Source of the DNA: Kineococcus endophyticus
GTDB taxonomy: Bacteria; Actinomycetota; Actinomycetes; Actinomycetales; Kineococcaceae
Assembly: GCF_040796495.1 (NCBI RefSeq)
Contig: NZ_JBFNQN010000006.1
Coordinates: 1-64,000, forward strand
Direction of reading: 5' to 3'
Length of the DNA stretch: 64,000 nucleotides
Shown: in pieces, positions 1-8,828 of the stretch
Layout: every line of letters begins with the position of its first letter
Numbering within the stretch: position 1 is the first letter of the stretch
Notes under the pieces: generated by a model
The model's database searches: none
Told to the model about the DNA's origin: nothing
What the model saw: only the letters and a program-made list of their open reading frames with translations
Translations under genes and position numbers: made by a program

Positions 1-3
1 GTG

Positions 4-121
4 GTCCGGTGGTCATAGCGGTGGGGAAACGCCCGGTCTCATTCCGAACCCGGAAGCTAAGCCCACCAGCGCCGATGGTACTGCTCGGGAGACTGGGTGG
101 GAGAGTAGGTCACCGCCGGCC
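4..121 (+). rRNA. rrf: 5S ribosomal RNA
   Basis: The sequence matches the conserved actinobacterial 5S pattern, including the central blocks CCGAACCCGGAAGCTAAGCCC and GGGAGAGTAGGTC at the expected spacing. The 5' and 3' ends (GTCCGGTGG and CCGCCGGCC) pair as helix I, with one mismatch near the tip. The exact termini are uncertain by a few bases. It is the last gene of an rRNA operon whose 16S and 23S genes would lie before the window. Confidence 0.95.
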
Positions 122-141
122 ACTCACACTTGTGAGAGGTT

Positions 142-181
142 GAGGGGAGTGGCACCGCCTGCGGGTGGTGCTGCTCCCCTC
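142..181 (+). terminator. Terminator of the rRNA operon
   Basis: The outer arms GAGGGGAG (142-149) and CTCCCCTC (174-181) pair perfectly. The inner arms GCACCGCC and GGTGGTGC extend the stem, and the structure is followed by TTCT. A smaller hairpin CTCACA/TGTGAG (123-136) lies just before it. The element separates the 5S gene from the convergent helicase gene, which ends 16 bases further on. Confidence 0.85.
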
Positions 182-196
182 TTCTGCGTTCCGGGG

Positions 197-3100
197 CTAC
201 TTTGACGTGCGCGGCAGGTGTCGAGACAGGTCGGCGGCGCAGCCGACGTCGTGCCAGTGCTGCCAGTCGCCGACGACGATCAACCGGTCCTGAGCGCGGG
301 TCACCGCGACGTTCAGCAGGTTCGGCGTGCCGGCTACCCACTGACGGGCGCCGACGGACTTCCCGCCGAGGACGAGCACGACGAGCGGCCGCTCCTGGCC
401 TTGGAACGTGTGCACCGTCCCCAGCTGCACGTTCTCGTGACCCTCCACCACCTTCTTGAGACCCTCGACCACGTCACGGAACGGGGCGATGACGGCGACT
501 GGGACGTTGCCGCCCGACTGACGAACGCTTCGCAGGACAGCGTCGACGACGAGACCGTCCGCAGGGGAGAAGTGGCTCCCTCCCGGGTGGGGGACGTCGA
601 TCCAGCGACTCTCGCCGACCGTGAGCACCCCGTCGGTGGCGGGACGTGTCCGGCCGAACACCATCTCGCCGTCGTAGGCCATCTCGTTGGCGATGGTGAA
701 CATCGGGTCGAGACAGCGGTTGTGGACGAGGAGGGGGGATCCGACCCACCCACCGGGACGCGCTGTGCCGCAGCGGGACACCGCGTCGGCGGACCTCTGC
801 ACCGAGCCCCGGGTGGGCGACAGCTCCGGGGGAGCGTCGTGGTGGGCCAGAAGCCGGTCGACGAGGACGTCGGGCAGCGCGACGACGGGTTCGAGCTGCT
901 GCGGGTCACCGACGACCAGGGCCCGGCGGCAACGGTGCAGACCGCCGACGGCCTGCGCGGGCGTCGCTTGTCCCGCTTCGTCGACGACGAGCCACCCGAG
1001 GGCGCCGGCCGAGACACCCGAGAACAGGCGGGCCATGGAGGCGAAGGTCGTCGACACCATCGGGACGAGCAGGAAGAACGAGCGCCACACGTCGGTGGCG
1101 AGCCGGGTCGCGTCGGGTTGACGTACCTCGCCGGACTGCAGGTGCATCCACGCCCGGAGGTTCGTCGCCACCTGCTGGCCGGCGCGGCGGGCGAACTGCT
1201 CGTGCACGGCCATCGCGGCGCCGAACACCTCGGCCTGCAAGGCGTGCAGGTCGTCGTCCACCCACGCCTGGCCCGTCTCCTGCTCGTCGCGGGACCGGGA
1301 CCACCAGCCCTCGTCGACCGCGGCAGGCCCCAGACCGGCGGAAGCCTCCTGGACCCTCCGCTCGCCGTCGTCACGGGCGGTCCCGGCGGCCAGGAACTCC
1401 GCTTCGAGCCGGACGTGGGCGGTGTGCGCTTCAGCGGCTGCGTCCACGAGCGACCGGAGTCGGTCCTCGGCGGCCGCGGAGTCGGTCACCGCGCGCTGGA
1501 AGGCGGCCTCGGCCTGCCGGGCGGCCGTCGACTTCCCGAGGCGGGCCCAGAACCCGGGCCGGGCGGCGCGGAGTCGGACCACGGCCTCGGCGGCGAGGCG
1601 GGCGCGGTCCTCCGCGGCGGGGACGTCGCGGCGTGCGGCGGTGGAGAGCTCGGTGGCCGCCGCGATGGCGTCCCGTGCGGTCGTCCAGCGGGCGGTGGCG
1701 TCGTCGGCGTCCGCTCGAGCGGCGCGCACCTCGTCCCGCGCCCTCGCCAGCCCGGCGAGATGGGTGTCGACCGCGGCGAGTGCCCTCGTGAACCGGTGCT
1801 GCGCCGCCTTCCAGTCCTCCAGGGACCCGCCCTGCCGCAATGACGCGAGGAGGTGCTCGCCCGGGTCGTCGGCCTTGAGGTACCGCCCGACCACCGAGCC
1901 GAAGCGGGCGCCCAGGCTGCGGCGCCCCAAGGTGGCGGCGGCGAGTCCCCAGGCGGGGGAGTCGTCGGTGAGCAGTCCGGGCCGACCGCGACCGGAGGAC
2001 GGGTCCGGTGCCGTGGCGTCGCGGAAGTGCGCGACCCGGTCTTGCCAGACGCCGGCGATCTCGCCGAGTCCCGGGACTTCCTGGCTCACGTTGGCGACGG
2101 CCGCGTTGTTGGAGGACGCGACGACGACCTCGAAGCCGGTGAGCCGCTCGTCGACGCGGTGGAACCGCCTTGTCCCACCCTGCGTGAGCGGGACGGTCTG
2201 CGCCGAACCGAAGGCGGACCGCGGTTCGTCGAACGTGGCCATCACCCGGGCCCGGTCGGTGACGACGGCGGCGTAGAACTCGCGGAGCAGCGTCGTCTTG
2301 CCCGTCCCCGGCGGACCGTTCACCGCGCAGACCGGGTCGTCACCCGTCAGCACGGACTGGACGGCGACCTGCTGCGAGAGGCGAGGCTTGTTCTCCCCCG
2401 GCCAGGTGGACCGTGGCAGGGCGAGGGGGTCGAGGAGCTGCTCGCGGACGTCGCGGCGCAGCACGTCGACCGCACCCACCGGGGTCGCGCCGGGACGGCC
2501 GGTGAGGAACGTGGCGGCGGCCGGGGACGTCGGGTGGGCGGCGACGTGCAGCAGGTCGGCGCGGTAGAAGCTGCGTGGCGGCGGGGAACCCGCCTGGTCC
2601 TCCGGCACCCAGCGGGCGTCGAACCGCACGTGACCGGTGCCGTCGTCGACGAGGTCGAGGACAGCGCGGACGTGGTCGGCTGGCTGCCGGTCCCCGCCGT
2701 GCAGGACCTCGGAGAAGGCCTCCGCCAGCGCCTGCTCACGACGCTGCACATGGCGCAGGGCCTCGGTGGTTCCGAGGGAGCCGCGGACGGCGGCCGTGAA
2801 GTCCACGAGCGGGTGGTACTGCAGCGACCCCTCGACCGGAGCACCGGCCGCGTCGACGAGGAACTCCGCGCGGTAGGTGAGGGGGCCGTCGGTGCGGGCG
2901 GGGCGCACGGACTCCGTCAGGCGCAGGTCGTCGGCGTACGCAGCGAGGAGGCCGTCCTCGACCTGGCGGCGGGGGACGCAGCCCACGAGCACCGAGCAGA
3001 CGAGCACCTCCCCGGCCCGGGCCGGTTGCGTCGGCCGTGGCGGCCAGACCCCGTCGAGGATCTCCGCCCGCAGCCGGCCGGAGGCCCGGTACCGCGAGTC

Positions 3101-3217
3101 CTTCGGCACCTCGGGCATCTCGAAGCGGTCGAGGTCGGCCCACGCGAGCAGTGCCCGTCGCGCGGCGTCGTCCACCCGCCGGAGCGGGGGCGTCGAGGTG
3201 GCCGCGGAAGGGATCAC
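197..3217 (-). CDS. Superfamily 1 DNA/RNA helicase, DNA2/NAM7 (UPF1-like) type
   Basis: This 1006-residue protein carries the SF1 helicase set. Walker A (GPPGTGKTTLL) is near residue 300, followed by a motif Ia-like VVASSNNAAVANV. Walker B (VVDEAGQAT) is near 743, GDPQQLEPVV near 770, and the C-terminal VTLP-type motif NVAVTRAQDRLIVVGD near 970. Between motifs Ia and II lies an Ala/Arg/Glu-rich stretch (about 480-640) that looks like a long antiparallel coiled coil, as in stand-alone COG1112 helicases. The first 290 residues match no domain I recognise. It should unwind nucleic acid using ATP; its process is unknown, and RNA metabolism, repair or defence are all possible. It lies 33 bases downstream of the pfkB gene on the same strand and converges on the rRNA terminator. 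The start is ATG. Confidence 0.85.
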   Translation of the reverse strand: MIPSAATSTPPLRRVDDAARRALLAWADLDRFEMPEVPKDSRYRASGRLRAEILDGVWPPRPTQPARAGEVLVCSVLVGCVPRRQVEDGLLAAYADDLRLTESVRPARTDGPLTYRAEFLVDAAGAPVEGSLQYHPLVDFTAAVRGSLGTTEALRHVQRREQALAEAFSEVLHGGDRQPADHVRAVLDLVDDGTGHVRFDARWVPEDQAGSPPPRSFYRADLLHVAAHPTSPAAATFLTGRPGATPVGAVDVLRRDVREQLLDPLALPRSTWPGENKPRLSQQVAVQSVLTGDDPVCAVNGPPGTGKTTLLREFYAAVVTDRARVMATFDEPRSAFGSAQTVPLTQGGTRRFHRVDERLTGFEVVVASSNNAAVANVSQEVPGLGEIAGVWQDRVAHFRDATAPDPSSGRGRPGLLTDDSPAWGLAAATLGRRSLGARFGSVVGRYLKADDPGEHLLASLRQGGSLEDWKAAQHRFTRALAAVDTHLAGLARARDEVRAARADADDATARWTTARDAIAAATELSTAARRDVPAAEDRARLAAEAVVRLRAARPGFWARLGKSTAARQAEAAFQRAVTDSAAAEDRLRSLVDAAAEAHTAHVRLEAEFLAAGTARDDGERRVQEASAGLGPAAVDEGWWSRSRDEQETGQAWVDDDLHALQAEVFGAAMAVHEQFARRAGQQVATNLRAWMHLQSGEVRQPDATRLATDVWRSFFLLVPMVSTTFASMARLFSGVSAGALGWLVVDEAGQATPAQAVGGLHRCRRALVVGDPQQLEPVVALPDVLVDRLLAHHDAPPELSPTRGSVQRSADAVSRCGTARPGGWVGSPLLVHNRCLDPMFTIANEMAYDGEMVFGRTRPATDGVLTVGESRWIDVPHPGGSHFSPADGLVVDAVLRSVRQSGGNVPVAVIAPFRDVVEGLKKVVEGHENVQLGTVHTFQGQERPLVVLVLGGKSVGARQWVAGTPNLLNVAVTRAQDRLIVVGDWQHWHDVGCAADLSRHLPRTSK

Positions 3218-3250
3218 GCGACGACCCTGGCAGACACCCCCGACAGAGCG

Positions 3251-4213
3251 TCAGCCCTGCAGGTGCTCCAGGACCCGGCCCCAGTCGCCGGCGGGCAGGC
3301 TGTCGTGCTCCCGGTGCCAGGCGATCGCCGTCGCGAGCTCGGCGCGCGTCGGCACGCCTGCGGAGCCACCGAGCCGCTGCACCGACAGGGACGCCGCCAA
3401 CACGGCGAAACCCACCGACGTCTCCAACGACCAGCCCGCGGTCCGGCCGCCGCAGAACGCCGCGACGAAGCAGTCGCCGGCCCCGGTGGGGTCGACAGCG
3501 GTCACGCGGGGCGCAGCGACCTCGCAGCGCTCCCCGGTCGCGGCGTCGACGGCGATCGCCCCGGCGGACCCGCGCGTCACGACGACCAGACCCGTGCGGG
3601 CGGCGAGGGCGTCGAGAGCGGTGGACGCGTCGGAGGTGCGGGTGTAGGCGAGGGCCTCGTCCTCGTTGGGCACGAAGGCGTCGAGCTCGGCGAGGCGGTC
3701 GAGCACGGCGGTGTCCCACTGCTCGGTCTCGTCCCACCCGACGCCACCGACGACGAGCGTCCCGGCGGCGCGCAGCTCGGCGACCCAGGCGGGGATGCCC
3801 TCGGCGATCCCGACGTGGCACGCGCCGACCGACGGCAGCGGAACGGGTAGCGCGTCGGACAGCCACGTCGCGCGCTCCTCGTAGGTGACGAAGCTGCGGT
3901 CGGCGGCGTTCGTCAGCGCGACGGTCACGGCGGTGTGGGCGTCGGGGAGCTCGGCGAGCCAGCGCAGGTCGAGGCGCTCCTCGGCGGCGAGCTCGGAGCG
4001 GACGGCCCCACCGAACATGTCCGTCCCCGTCGCGCCGACGAGCGCGGTGCGGAACCCGAGCCGGGCGCCCGCCACGGCGCGGGTGGCCGTCCCGCCGGCC
4101 GTCACCGTGAACCCGTCGGCGAAGACCTCGGCGCCGATCGTGGGGGCGGCGACGCCGGACATCACGAGGTCGCAGAAGACGCGCCCGCCGAAGACGAGGT
4201 CGAGGTCGGACAC
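3251..4213 (-). CDS. PfkB/ribokinase-family carbohydrate kinase
   Basis: A 320-residue kinase of the ribokinase fold. It has the N-terminal substrate-side glycines (VTAGGTATRAVAGARLG) and the C-terminal signature DPTGAGDCFVAAF, whose Asp is the catalytic base. Length and motif spacing are normal for the family. It probably phosphorylates a monosaccharide released by the divergent glycosidase genes; the exact sugar cannot be read from sequence. The start is GTG at 4213. The gene diverges from the GH4 gene, and the 117 bases between the two starts hold a bipartite repeat also found upstream of the sugar ABC transporter at 13.5 kb. That implies common control by the DeoR protein encoded there. 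Confidence 0.88.
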   Translation of the reverse strand: MSDLDLVFGGRVFCDLVMSGVAAPTIGAEVFADGFTVTAGGTATRAVAGARLGFRTALVGATGTDMFGGAVRSELAAEERLDLRWLAELPDAHTAVTVALTNAADRSFVTYEERATWLSDALPVPLPSVGACHVGIAEGIPAWVAELRAAGTLVVGGVGWDETEQWDTAVLDRLAELDAFVPNEDEALAYTRTSDASTALDALAARTGLVVVTRGSAGAIAVDAATGERCEVAAPRVTAVDPTGAGDCFVAAFCGGRTAGWSLETSVGFAVLAASLSVQRLGGSAGVPTRAELATAIAWHREHDSLPAGDWGRVLEHLQG

Positions 4214-4238
4214 GGGCGGGCTCCTCGCGGACGGGTGA

Positions 4239-4249
4239 TCGATCGTGCA
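4239..4249 (+). promoter_or_regulatory. TCGATCGTGCA motif, copy 1
   Basis: This 11-mer lies between the pfkB start and the bipartite repeat at 4255. It recurs exactly at 13491-13501 (reverse strand) and 25653-25663, each time in the control region of a sugar-utilisation gene set. At 25655-25668 the core is part of a perfect 14-bp palindrome. It may be a half-site for a regulator common to the clusters; this is inference. Confidence 0.45.
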
Positions 4250-4254
4250 GTGGA

Positions 4255-4283
4255 TTGCGCAACAGACTAGTCAAGGATGCGCG
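4255..4283. promoter_or_regulatory. Candidate DeoR operator, copy 1
   Basis: On the plus strand this reads TTGCGC, 15 bases, GATGCGCG. The reverse complement, CGCGCATC-N15-GCGCAA, is identical in all 14 fixed positions and in spacing to 13520-13548 upstream of the sugar ABC transporter and deoR. It sits between the divergent pfkB and GH4 genes, so a bound repressor could control both directions. Confidence 0.6.
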
Positions 4284-4329
4284 TTCGGTCATAGTCTGCG
4301 TGCGTGAACGAGCAGCGAGGGGTGGGCGC

Positions 4330-5691
4330 GTGAAGCTGGCGATCCTCGGGGGTGGCGGTTTCCGCACCCCCTTCGTGTGGCAGGCGCTGTTGCGCGACCA
4401 GGGCGACCCGCGGATCACCACGGTGACCCTGCAGGACTCCGACGAATCCCGCCTCGCGGGCATGCGCGCCGTGCTCGAGCAGCTGGCCGAGGGGTTCACC
4501 GAACCCCCGGCGCTGGAGACGACGACGAACCTCGACGTCGCGCTCGAGGGCAGCGACTTCGTGTTCTCCGCCGTCCGCATCGGCGGCCTCGCCGGCCGCT
4601 GCGCCGACGAGCGCGTCGCCCTGGACCTCGGCGTCCTGGGCCAGGAGACGACCGGCCCCGGCGGCCTCGCGTACGCGCTGCGCACCGTGCCGTTCATGGT
4701 CGACGTCGCCGAGCGCGTCAAGCGCCTCGCGCCGAGCGCGTACGTCCTGAACTTCACCAACCCCGCGGGCATCATCACCGAGGCCATGCAGGGTGTGCTG
4801 GGCGACAAGGTCCTCGGCATCTGCGACACCCCCTCCGGTCTCGGCCGCCGCGTCGCCATGCTCCTCGGGTACGACCCCGACCACGCGCGCCTGGACTACG
4901 TCGGCCTGAACCACCTCGGCTGGCTGCGCCGCGTCGAGGTCCACGGCCGCGACGTCCTGCCCGACCTGCTCGGCGACGACGGCCTGCTGGCCCACCTCGA
5001 GGAGCAGCACGTCTTCGGCGCCCCGTGGCTCAAGACGCTCGGCGCGATCCCCAACGAGTACCTCTACTACTGGTACCGCAACGCCGAGGCCGTCGCCCGT
5101 ATCCGCGAGTCCTCCCTCACCCGCGGGGAGTTCCTGCTCAAGACGCAGGGCGACTTCTTCGACCAGCTCCCCCGCTCCGGGTCCCGCGCCGCGCAGCTGT
5201 GGCGCGAGACGGTCCTGGACCGCAGCGCCAGCTACATGGCCGAGGCCAAGGGTGGCGAGCAGGGTGCGCCGGAGAACCCGGAGCCGCCGGAGACCGACCC
5301 CTCGCAGCAGGGCTACGCGGGCGTGGCGCTCGCCGTCATGGCCGCGATCAGCCGCAACGAGCCGTCGACCGCGATCCTCAACGTCCGCAACGGCGCCACG
5401 ATCGCCGGGCTGCCGTCCGACGCCGTCGTCGAGGTCCCCGTGGCCGTCGACGGGTCCGGCGTCCGTCCGTTCGCGACGACCGCGCCCGACCTGCACCAGC
5501 TGGGGCTCATGCAGCAGGTGAAGGCCGTCGAGCGGCACGTCATCGCCGCGGCCCTGCACGGCGACGAGTCCGAGGCGCTCATGGCCTTCGCGACGCACCC
5601 CCTCGTGCGCTCGGTGGACATCGCCGAGAAGCTGCTCGCCGGGTACATCGACCGGATCCCCGAGGTCGCCGCCGTCTTCGGCCGGTCCTGA
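4330..5691 (+). CDS. Glycoside hydrolase family 4, 6-phospho-beta-glucosidase-like
   Basis: A 453-residue GH4 protein. Members use NAD+ and a divalent metal in an unusual oxidation-elimination mechanism. The N terminus KLAILGGGGFRTPF is the Rossmann nucleotide site. NFTNPAG, GICDTPSG and GLNHLGW are the family blocks that hold the metal-binding Cys and His and the catalytic residues. The GTG at 4330 is chosen because the Rossmann strand begins immediately after it and a GAGGGG sequence precedes it; an upstream TTG at 4255 would fall inside the putative operator. GH4 6-phospho-glucosidases normally act after PTS import, but only ABC importers are visible here, so the substrate may be phosphorylated by the neighbouring kinase or may not be phosphorylated at all. 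Confidence 0.85.
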   Translation: MKLAILGGGGFRTPFVWQALLRDQGDPRITTVTLQDSDESRLAGMRAVLEQLAEGFTEPPALETTTNLDVALEGSDFVFSAVRIGGLAGRCADERVALDLGVLGQETTGPGGLAYALRTVPFMVDVAERVKRLAPSAYVLNFTNPAGIITEAMQGVLGDKVLGICDTPSGLGRRVAMLLGYDPDHARLDYVGLNHLGWLRRVEVHGRDVLPDLLGDDGLLAHLEEQHVFGAPWLKTLGAIPNEYLYYWYRNAEAVARIRESSLTRGEFLLKTQGDFFDQLPRSGSRAAQLWRETVLDRSASYMAEAKGGEQGAPENPEPPETDPSQQGYAGVALAVMAAISRNEPSTAILNVRNGATIAGLPSDAVVEVPVAVDGSGVRPFATTAPDLHQLGLMQQVKAVERHVIAAALHGDESEALMAFATHPLVRSVDIAEKLLAGYIDRIPEVAAVFGRS

Positions 5692-5741
5692 CCCACCTGC
5701 TCGCCCCCCCCGAACGTAGAACCCCTCAACGAGGAGCCCCC

Positions 5742-8700
5742 GTGCACGACGACCGTTCCCTGGTCGAGGGCCGCGTCCAGCGCGTCCTGAACCACCGCAT
5801 CCGCCCGGCGGTCCACCCGCAGCGCGTCCCCATGACCCTGTCGGCGTGGCTCGTCCCGGACGAACCGGTGCCTGCACGCGACGCCGTCGCCGCGCTGGAG
5901 GTCGGGGAGTTCGGCGAGTTCTCGACCGGCACCACGTGGGGCCGGCCGTGGTCGACGACGTGGGTCCGCGCGCAGGCGCAGGTCCCCGCGGAGTGGGCGG
6001 GCAAGCGGGTCGAGGCGCAGTTCGACCTCGGGTTCATCGGCGACTGGCCGGGGAACCAGGCCGAGGCGCTCGTGCACTCCCTCGACGGGGTGCCGATCAA
6101 GGGTGTCGCGCCGGACAACAAGATCGTCCCCGTCGTCCGCGACGCGCAGGGCGGGGAGACCGTCGACTGGCTGCTGGAGATGGCGGCCAACCCCGACATC
6201 ATGGCCGACGACATGAAGCCCACCCCCCTGGGCGACAAGTCGACCGCGGGGGAGCAGCACCTCTACACGATGAAGGTCGCCGACCTCGTCGTCCTCGACG
6301 AGGAGGTGTGGATGCTCGCGGTGGACGTCGAGTGCCTCGACGACCTCATGCGGCACCTGCCGGAGTCCGAACCCCGACGGTACGAGATCGCCCGCGCGCT
6401 CGACCGCGCCCTGGACGCCCTCGACCTCGACGACATCTCCGGCACCGCCACCGCGGCGCGCGCCGAACTAGCCGCCGTCCTGGCCTCCCCGGCCGTCGGC
6501 AGCGCGCACACGTTGTCCTCCGTCGGGCACGCGCACATCGACTCGGCGTGGCTGTGGCCGCTGCGCGAGACGCAGCGCAAGACGTCCCGCACGTTCGCCA
6601 ACGTGACGGCGCTCGCGCAGGAGTACCCCGAGTTCGTCTTCGCCTGCTCCCAGGCGCAGCAGTACGCGTGGGTCAAGGAGCGCTCGCCGGAGGTCTACGC
6701 CCGGATGCAGGCCGCCGCCAAGGCCGGCCAGTGGGTCCCCGTCGGCGGCATGTGGGTCGAGGCCGACGGGAACCTGCCCGGTGGTGAGGCCCTCGTCCGG
6801 CAGTTCGTCACCGGCAAGTCGTTCTTCCGCGACGAGTTCGACGTCGACTGCAAGGGCGTCTGGCTGCCCGACTCCTTCGGCTACTCCGGCGCCTACCCGC
6901 AGATCGCGCGGCTGGCCGGCATGGACTGGTTCCTCACCCAGAAGATCTCGTGGAACCAGACGAACAAGTTCCCGCACCACACCTTCCGCTGGGAGGGCAT
7001 CGACGGGACGCAGATCTTCACCCACTTCCCGCCCGTCGACACCTACAACGCGATCTTCTCCGCCGAGGAGCTCACGCACGCCGTCGAGAACTACTCCGAG
7101 AAGGGTCGCGGCACCCGTTCGCTCGCCCCCTTCGGTCACGGCGACGGCGGTGGCGGCCCCACCCGCGAGATGCTCGAGCGCGCCCGCCGGTTCGCCGACC
7201 TCGAGGGCTCGCCGAAGGTGAAGGTCGAGGACCCGAACCAGTTCTTCGCCGACGCCCGCGCCGAGTACCCCGCGCCGCCCGTCTGGGCCGGGGAGCTGTA
7301 CCTCGAACTGCACCGCGCGACGTACACGAGCCAGGCGCGCACCAAGGCCGGCAACCGCCGCAGCGAGCACCTGCTGCGCGAGGCCGAGCTGTGGGCGACG
7401 ACGGCCGCGCTGAACGTCCCCTCGTACTCCTACCCGCACGCCGAGCTCGACCGGTTGTGGAAGATCGTGCTGCTGCACCAGTTCCACGACATCCTCCCGG
7501 GCTCCTCGATCGCCTGGGTGCACCGCGAGGCCGAGCAGACCTACGGCCAGGTCCGCGCCGACCTCGAGGCGCTCGTCACCGAGGCCGTCCACGCGCTCGG
7601 CAGTGGTTCGCGCGTCCTGCTCAACACCGCCCCGCACGACCGCAGCGAGGTCGTCGGCGACCAGCTCGTCCACGTGCCGGCGTCCGGTGCGGCCGTGCTC
7701 GCCGACGCGACTCGCGAGAACACCACCCCGGTGACCGTGACGCGGGCCGACGGCACCCTCGTCCTGGCCAACGGCGTCCTCACGGTCGTCGTCGACGCCG
7801 ACGGGCTGCTGGCCTCCGTCGTCGACGAGGTGAACGACCGCGAGGTCCTCGCCCCCGGGACGCGCGGGAACCTGCTGCAGCTGCACAGCGACTTCCCGAA
7901 CAACTGGGACGCCTGGGACGTCGACCTGCACTACAAGCACCGGGTCGTCGACCTCGTGGACGCCGACGAGGTCACGGTCGTCGAGGAGGGTCCGCTGCGG
8001 GCCCGCGTGCGCGTCGTGCGCACCGTGAGGAAGTCCCGCATCGAGCAGGAGTACGTGCTCGCGGCCGGGTCCGACCGCATCGACGTGCGCACCGAGATCG
8101 ACTGGCACGAGCAGGAGAAGTTCCTCAAGGCGGCGTTCCCGCTCGACCTGCACGCCGCGGTGAGCTCCTCGGAGATCCAGTTCGGCCACGTGCAGCGCTC
8201 GACGCACACGAACACCAGCTGGGACCACGCCCGCTTCGAGACGGCCATGCACCGCTGGGTGCACGTCGCCGAACCGGGCTACGGCGTCGCCGTGGCCAAC
8301 GACTCGACCTACGGCCACGACACGACCCGCGCCGCCCGCGAGGACGGCGGGTCCACCACGACCGTGCGCCTCTCGCTCGTCCGCGGCCCGAAGATGCCGG
8401 ACCCGCAGGCCGACCAGGGCCGGCACGTCCTGTCGTACTCCCTCGTGCCGGGCGCGCAGATCGCCGACGCCGTCCGCACCGGGTACGACGTCAACCTGCC
8501 GCTGCGCGAGGTCGACGGCCCGGCCGAACTGCCCGAGGCGCCGGTGACGGTGACCGGCGACGGTTCGACCCTGGAGACCGTCAAGCTCGCCCAGGACGGT
8601 TCCGGCGACGTCGTCGTCCGCATCTACGAGTCCCGCGGGGCCCGGGCGAAGGGCGTCCTGCGGACGTCGTTCCCGATCGCCGAGGCGACCGTCGTCGACC

Positions 8701-8828
8701 TCCTCGAGGACCCGGCGCAGGACGGGACCGCGGCCGCCCGCGGCGTCGCCTCGCTGCTCGAGGACGGCACCGTCGGCTTCGCGCTGCGCCCCTTCGAGGT
8801 CCTCAGCCTGCGGCTGGCCCGCGCGTGA
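5742..8828 (+). CDS. Alpha-mannosidase, glycoside hydrolase family 38
   Basis: A 1028-residue protein with the GH38 zinc site HAHIDSAW (near residue 262; His and Asp are ligands). The nucleophile block WLPDSFGYSGAYPQ is near 375, whose Asp forms the glycosyl-enzyme intermediate, and HQFHDILPGSS is near 585. The C-terminal half is the beta-sandwich region typical of the large GH38 enzymes. No signal peptide is visible, so it should act in the cytoplasm on imported mannosides. The start is GTG at 5742 with GAGGAG six bases upstream. The stop overlaps the GTG of the next gene (GTGA), which indicates translational coupling in the GH4-GH38-GH2-phosphodiesterase run. Confidence 0.92.
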   Translation: MHDDRSLVEGRVQRVLNHRIRPAVHPQRVPMTLSAWLVPDEPVPARDAVAALEVGEFGEFSTGTTWGRPWSTTWVRAQAQVPAEWAGKRVEAQFDLGFIGDWPGNQAEALVHSLDGVPIKGVAPDNKIVPVVRDAQGGETVDWLLEMAANPDIMADDMKPTPLGDKSTAGEQHLYTMKVADLVVLDEEVWMLAVDVECLDDLMRHLPESEPRRYEIARALDRALDALDLDDISGTATAARAELAAVLASPAVGSAHTLSSVGHAHIDSAWLWPLRETQRKTSRTFANVTALAQEYPEFVFACSQAQQYAWVKERSPEVYARMQAAAKAGQWVPVGGMWVEADGNLPGGEALVRQFVTGKSFFRDEFDVDCKGVWLPDSFGYSGAYPQIARLAGMDWFLTQKISWNQTNKFPHHTFRWEGIDGTQIFTHFPPVDTYNAIFSAEELTHAVENYSEKGRGTRSLAPFGHGDGGGGPTREMLERARRFADLEGSPKVKVEDPNQFFADARAEYPAPPVWAGELYLELHRATYTSQARTKAGNRRSEHLLREAELWATTAALNVPSYSYPHAELDRLWKIVLLHQFHDILPGSSIAWVHREAEQTYGQVRADLEALVTEAVHALGSGSRVLLNTAPHDRSEVVGDQLVHVPASGAAVLADATRENTTPVTVTRADGTLVLANGVLTVVVDADGLLASVVDEVNDREVLAPGTRGNLLQLHSDFPNNWDAWDVDLHYKHRVVDLVDADEVTVVEEGPLRARVRVVRTVRKSRIEQEYVLAAGSDRIDVRTEIDWHEQEKFLKAAFPLDLHAAVSSSEIQFGHVQRSTHTNTSWDHARFETAMHRWVHVAEPGYGVAVANDSTYGHDTTRAAREDGGSTTTVRLSLVRGPKMPDPQADQGRHVLSYSLVPGAQIADAVRTGYDVNLPLREVDGPAELPEAPVTVTGDGSTLETVKLAQDGSGDVVVRIYESRGARAKGVLRTSFPIAEATVVDLLEDPAQDGTAAARGVASLLEDGTVGFALRPFEVLSLRLARA

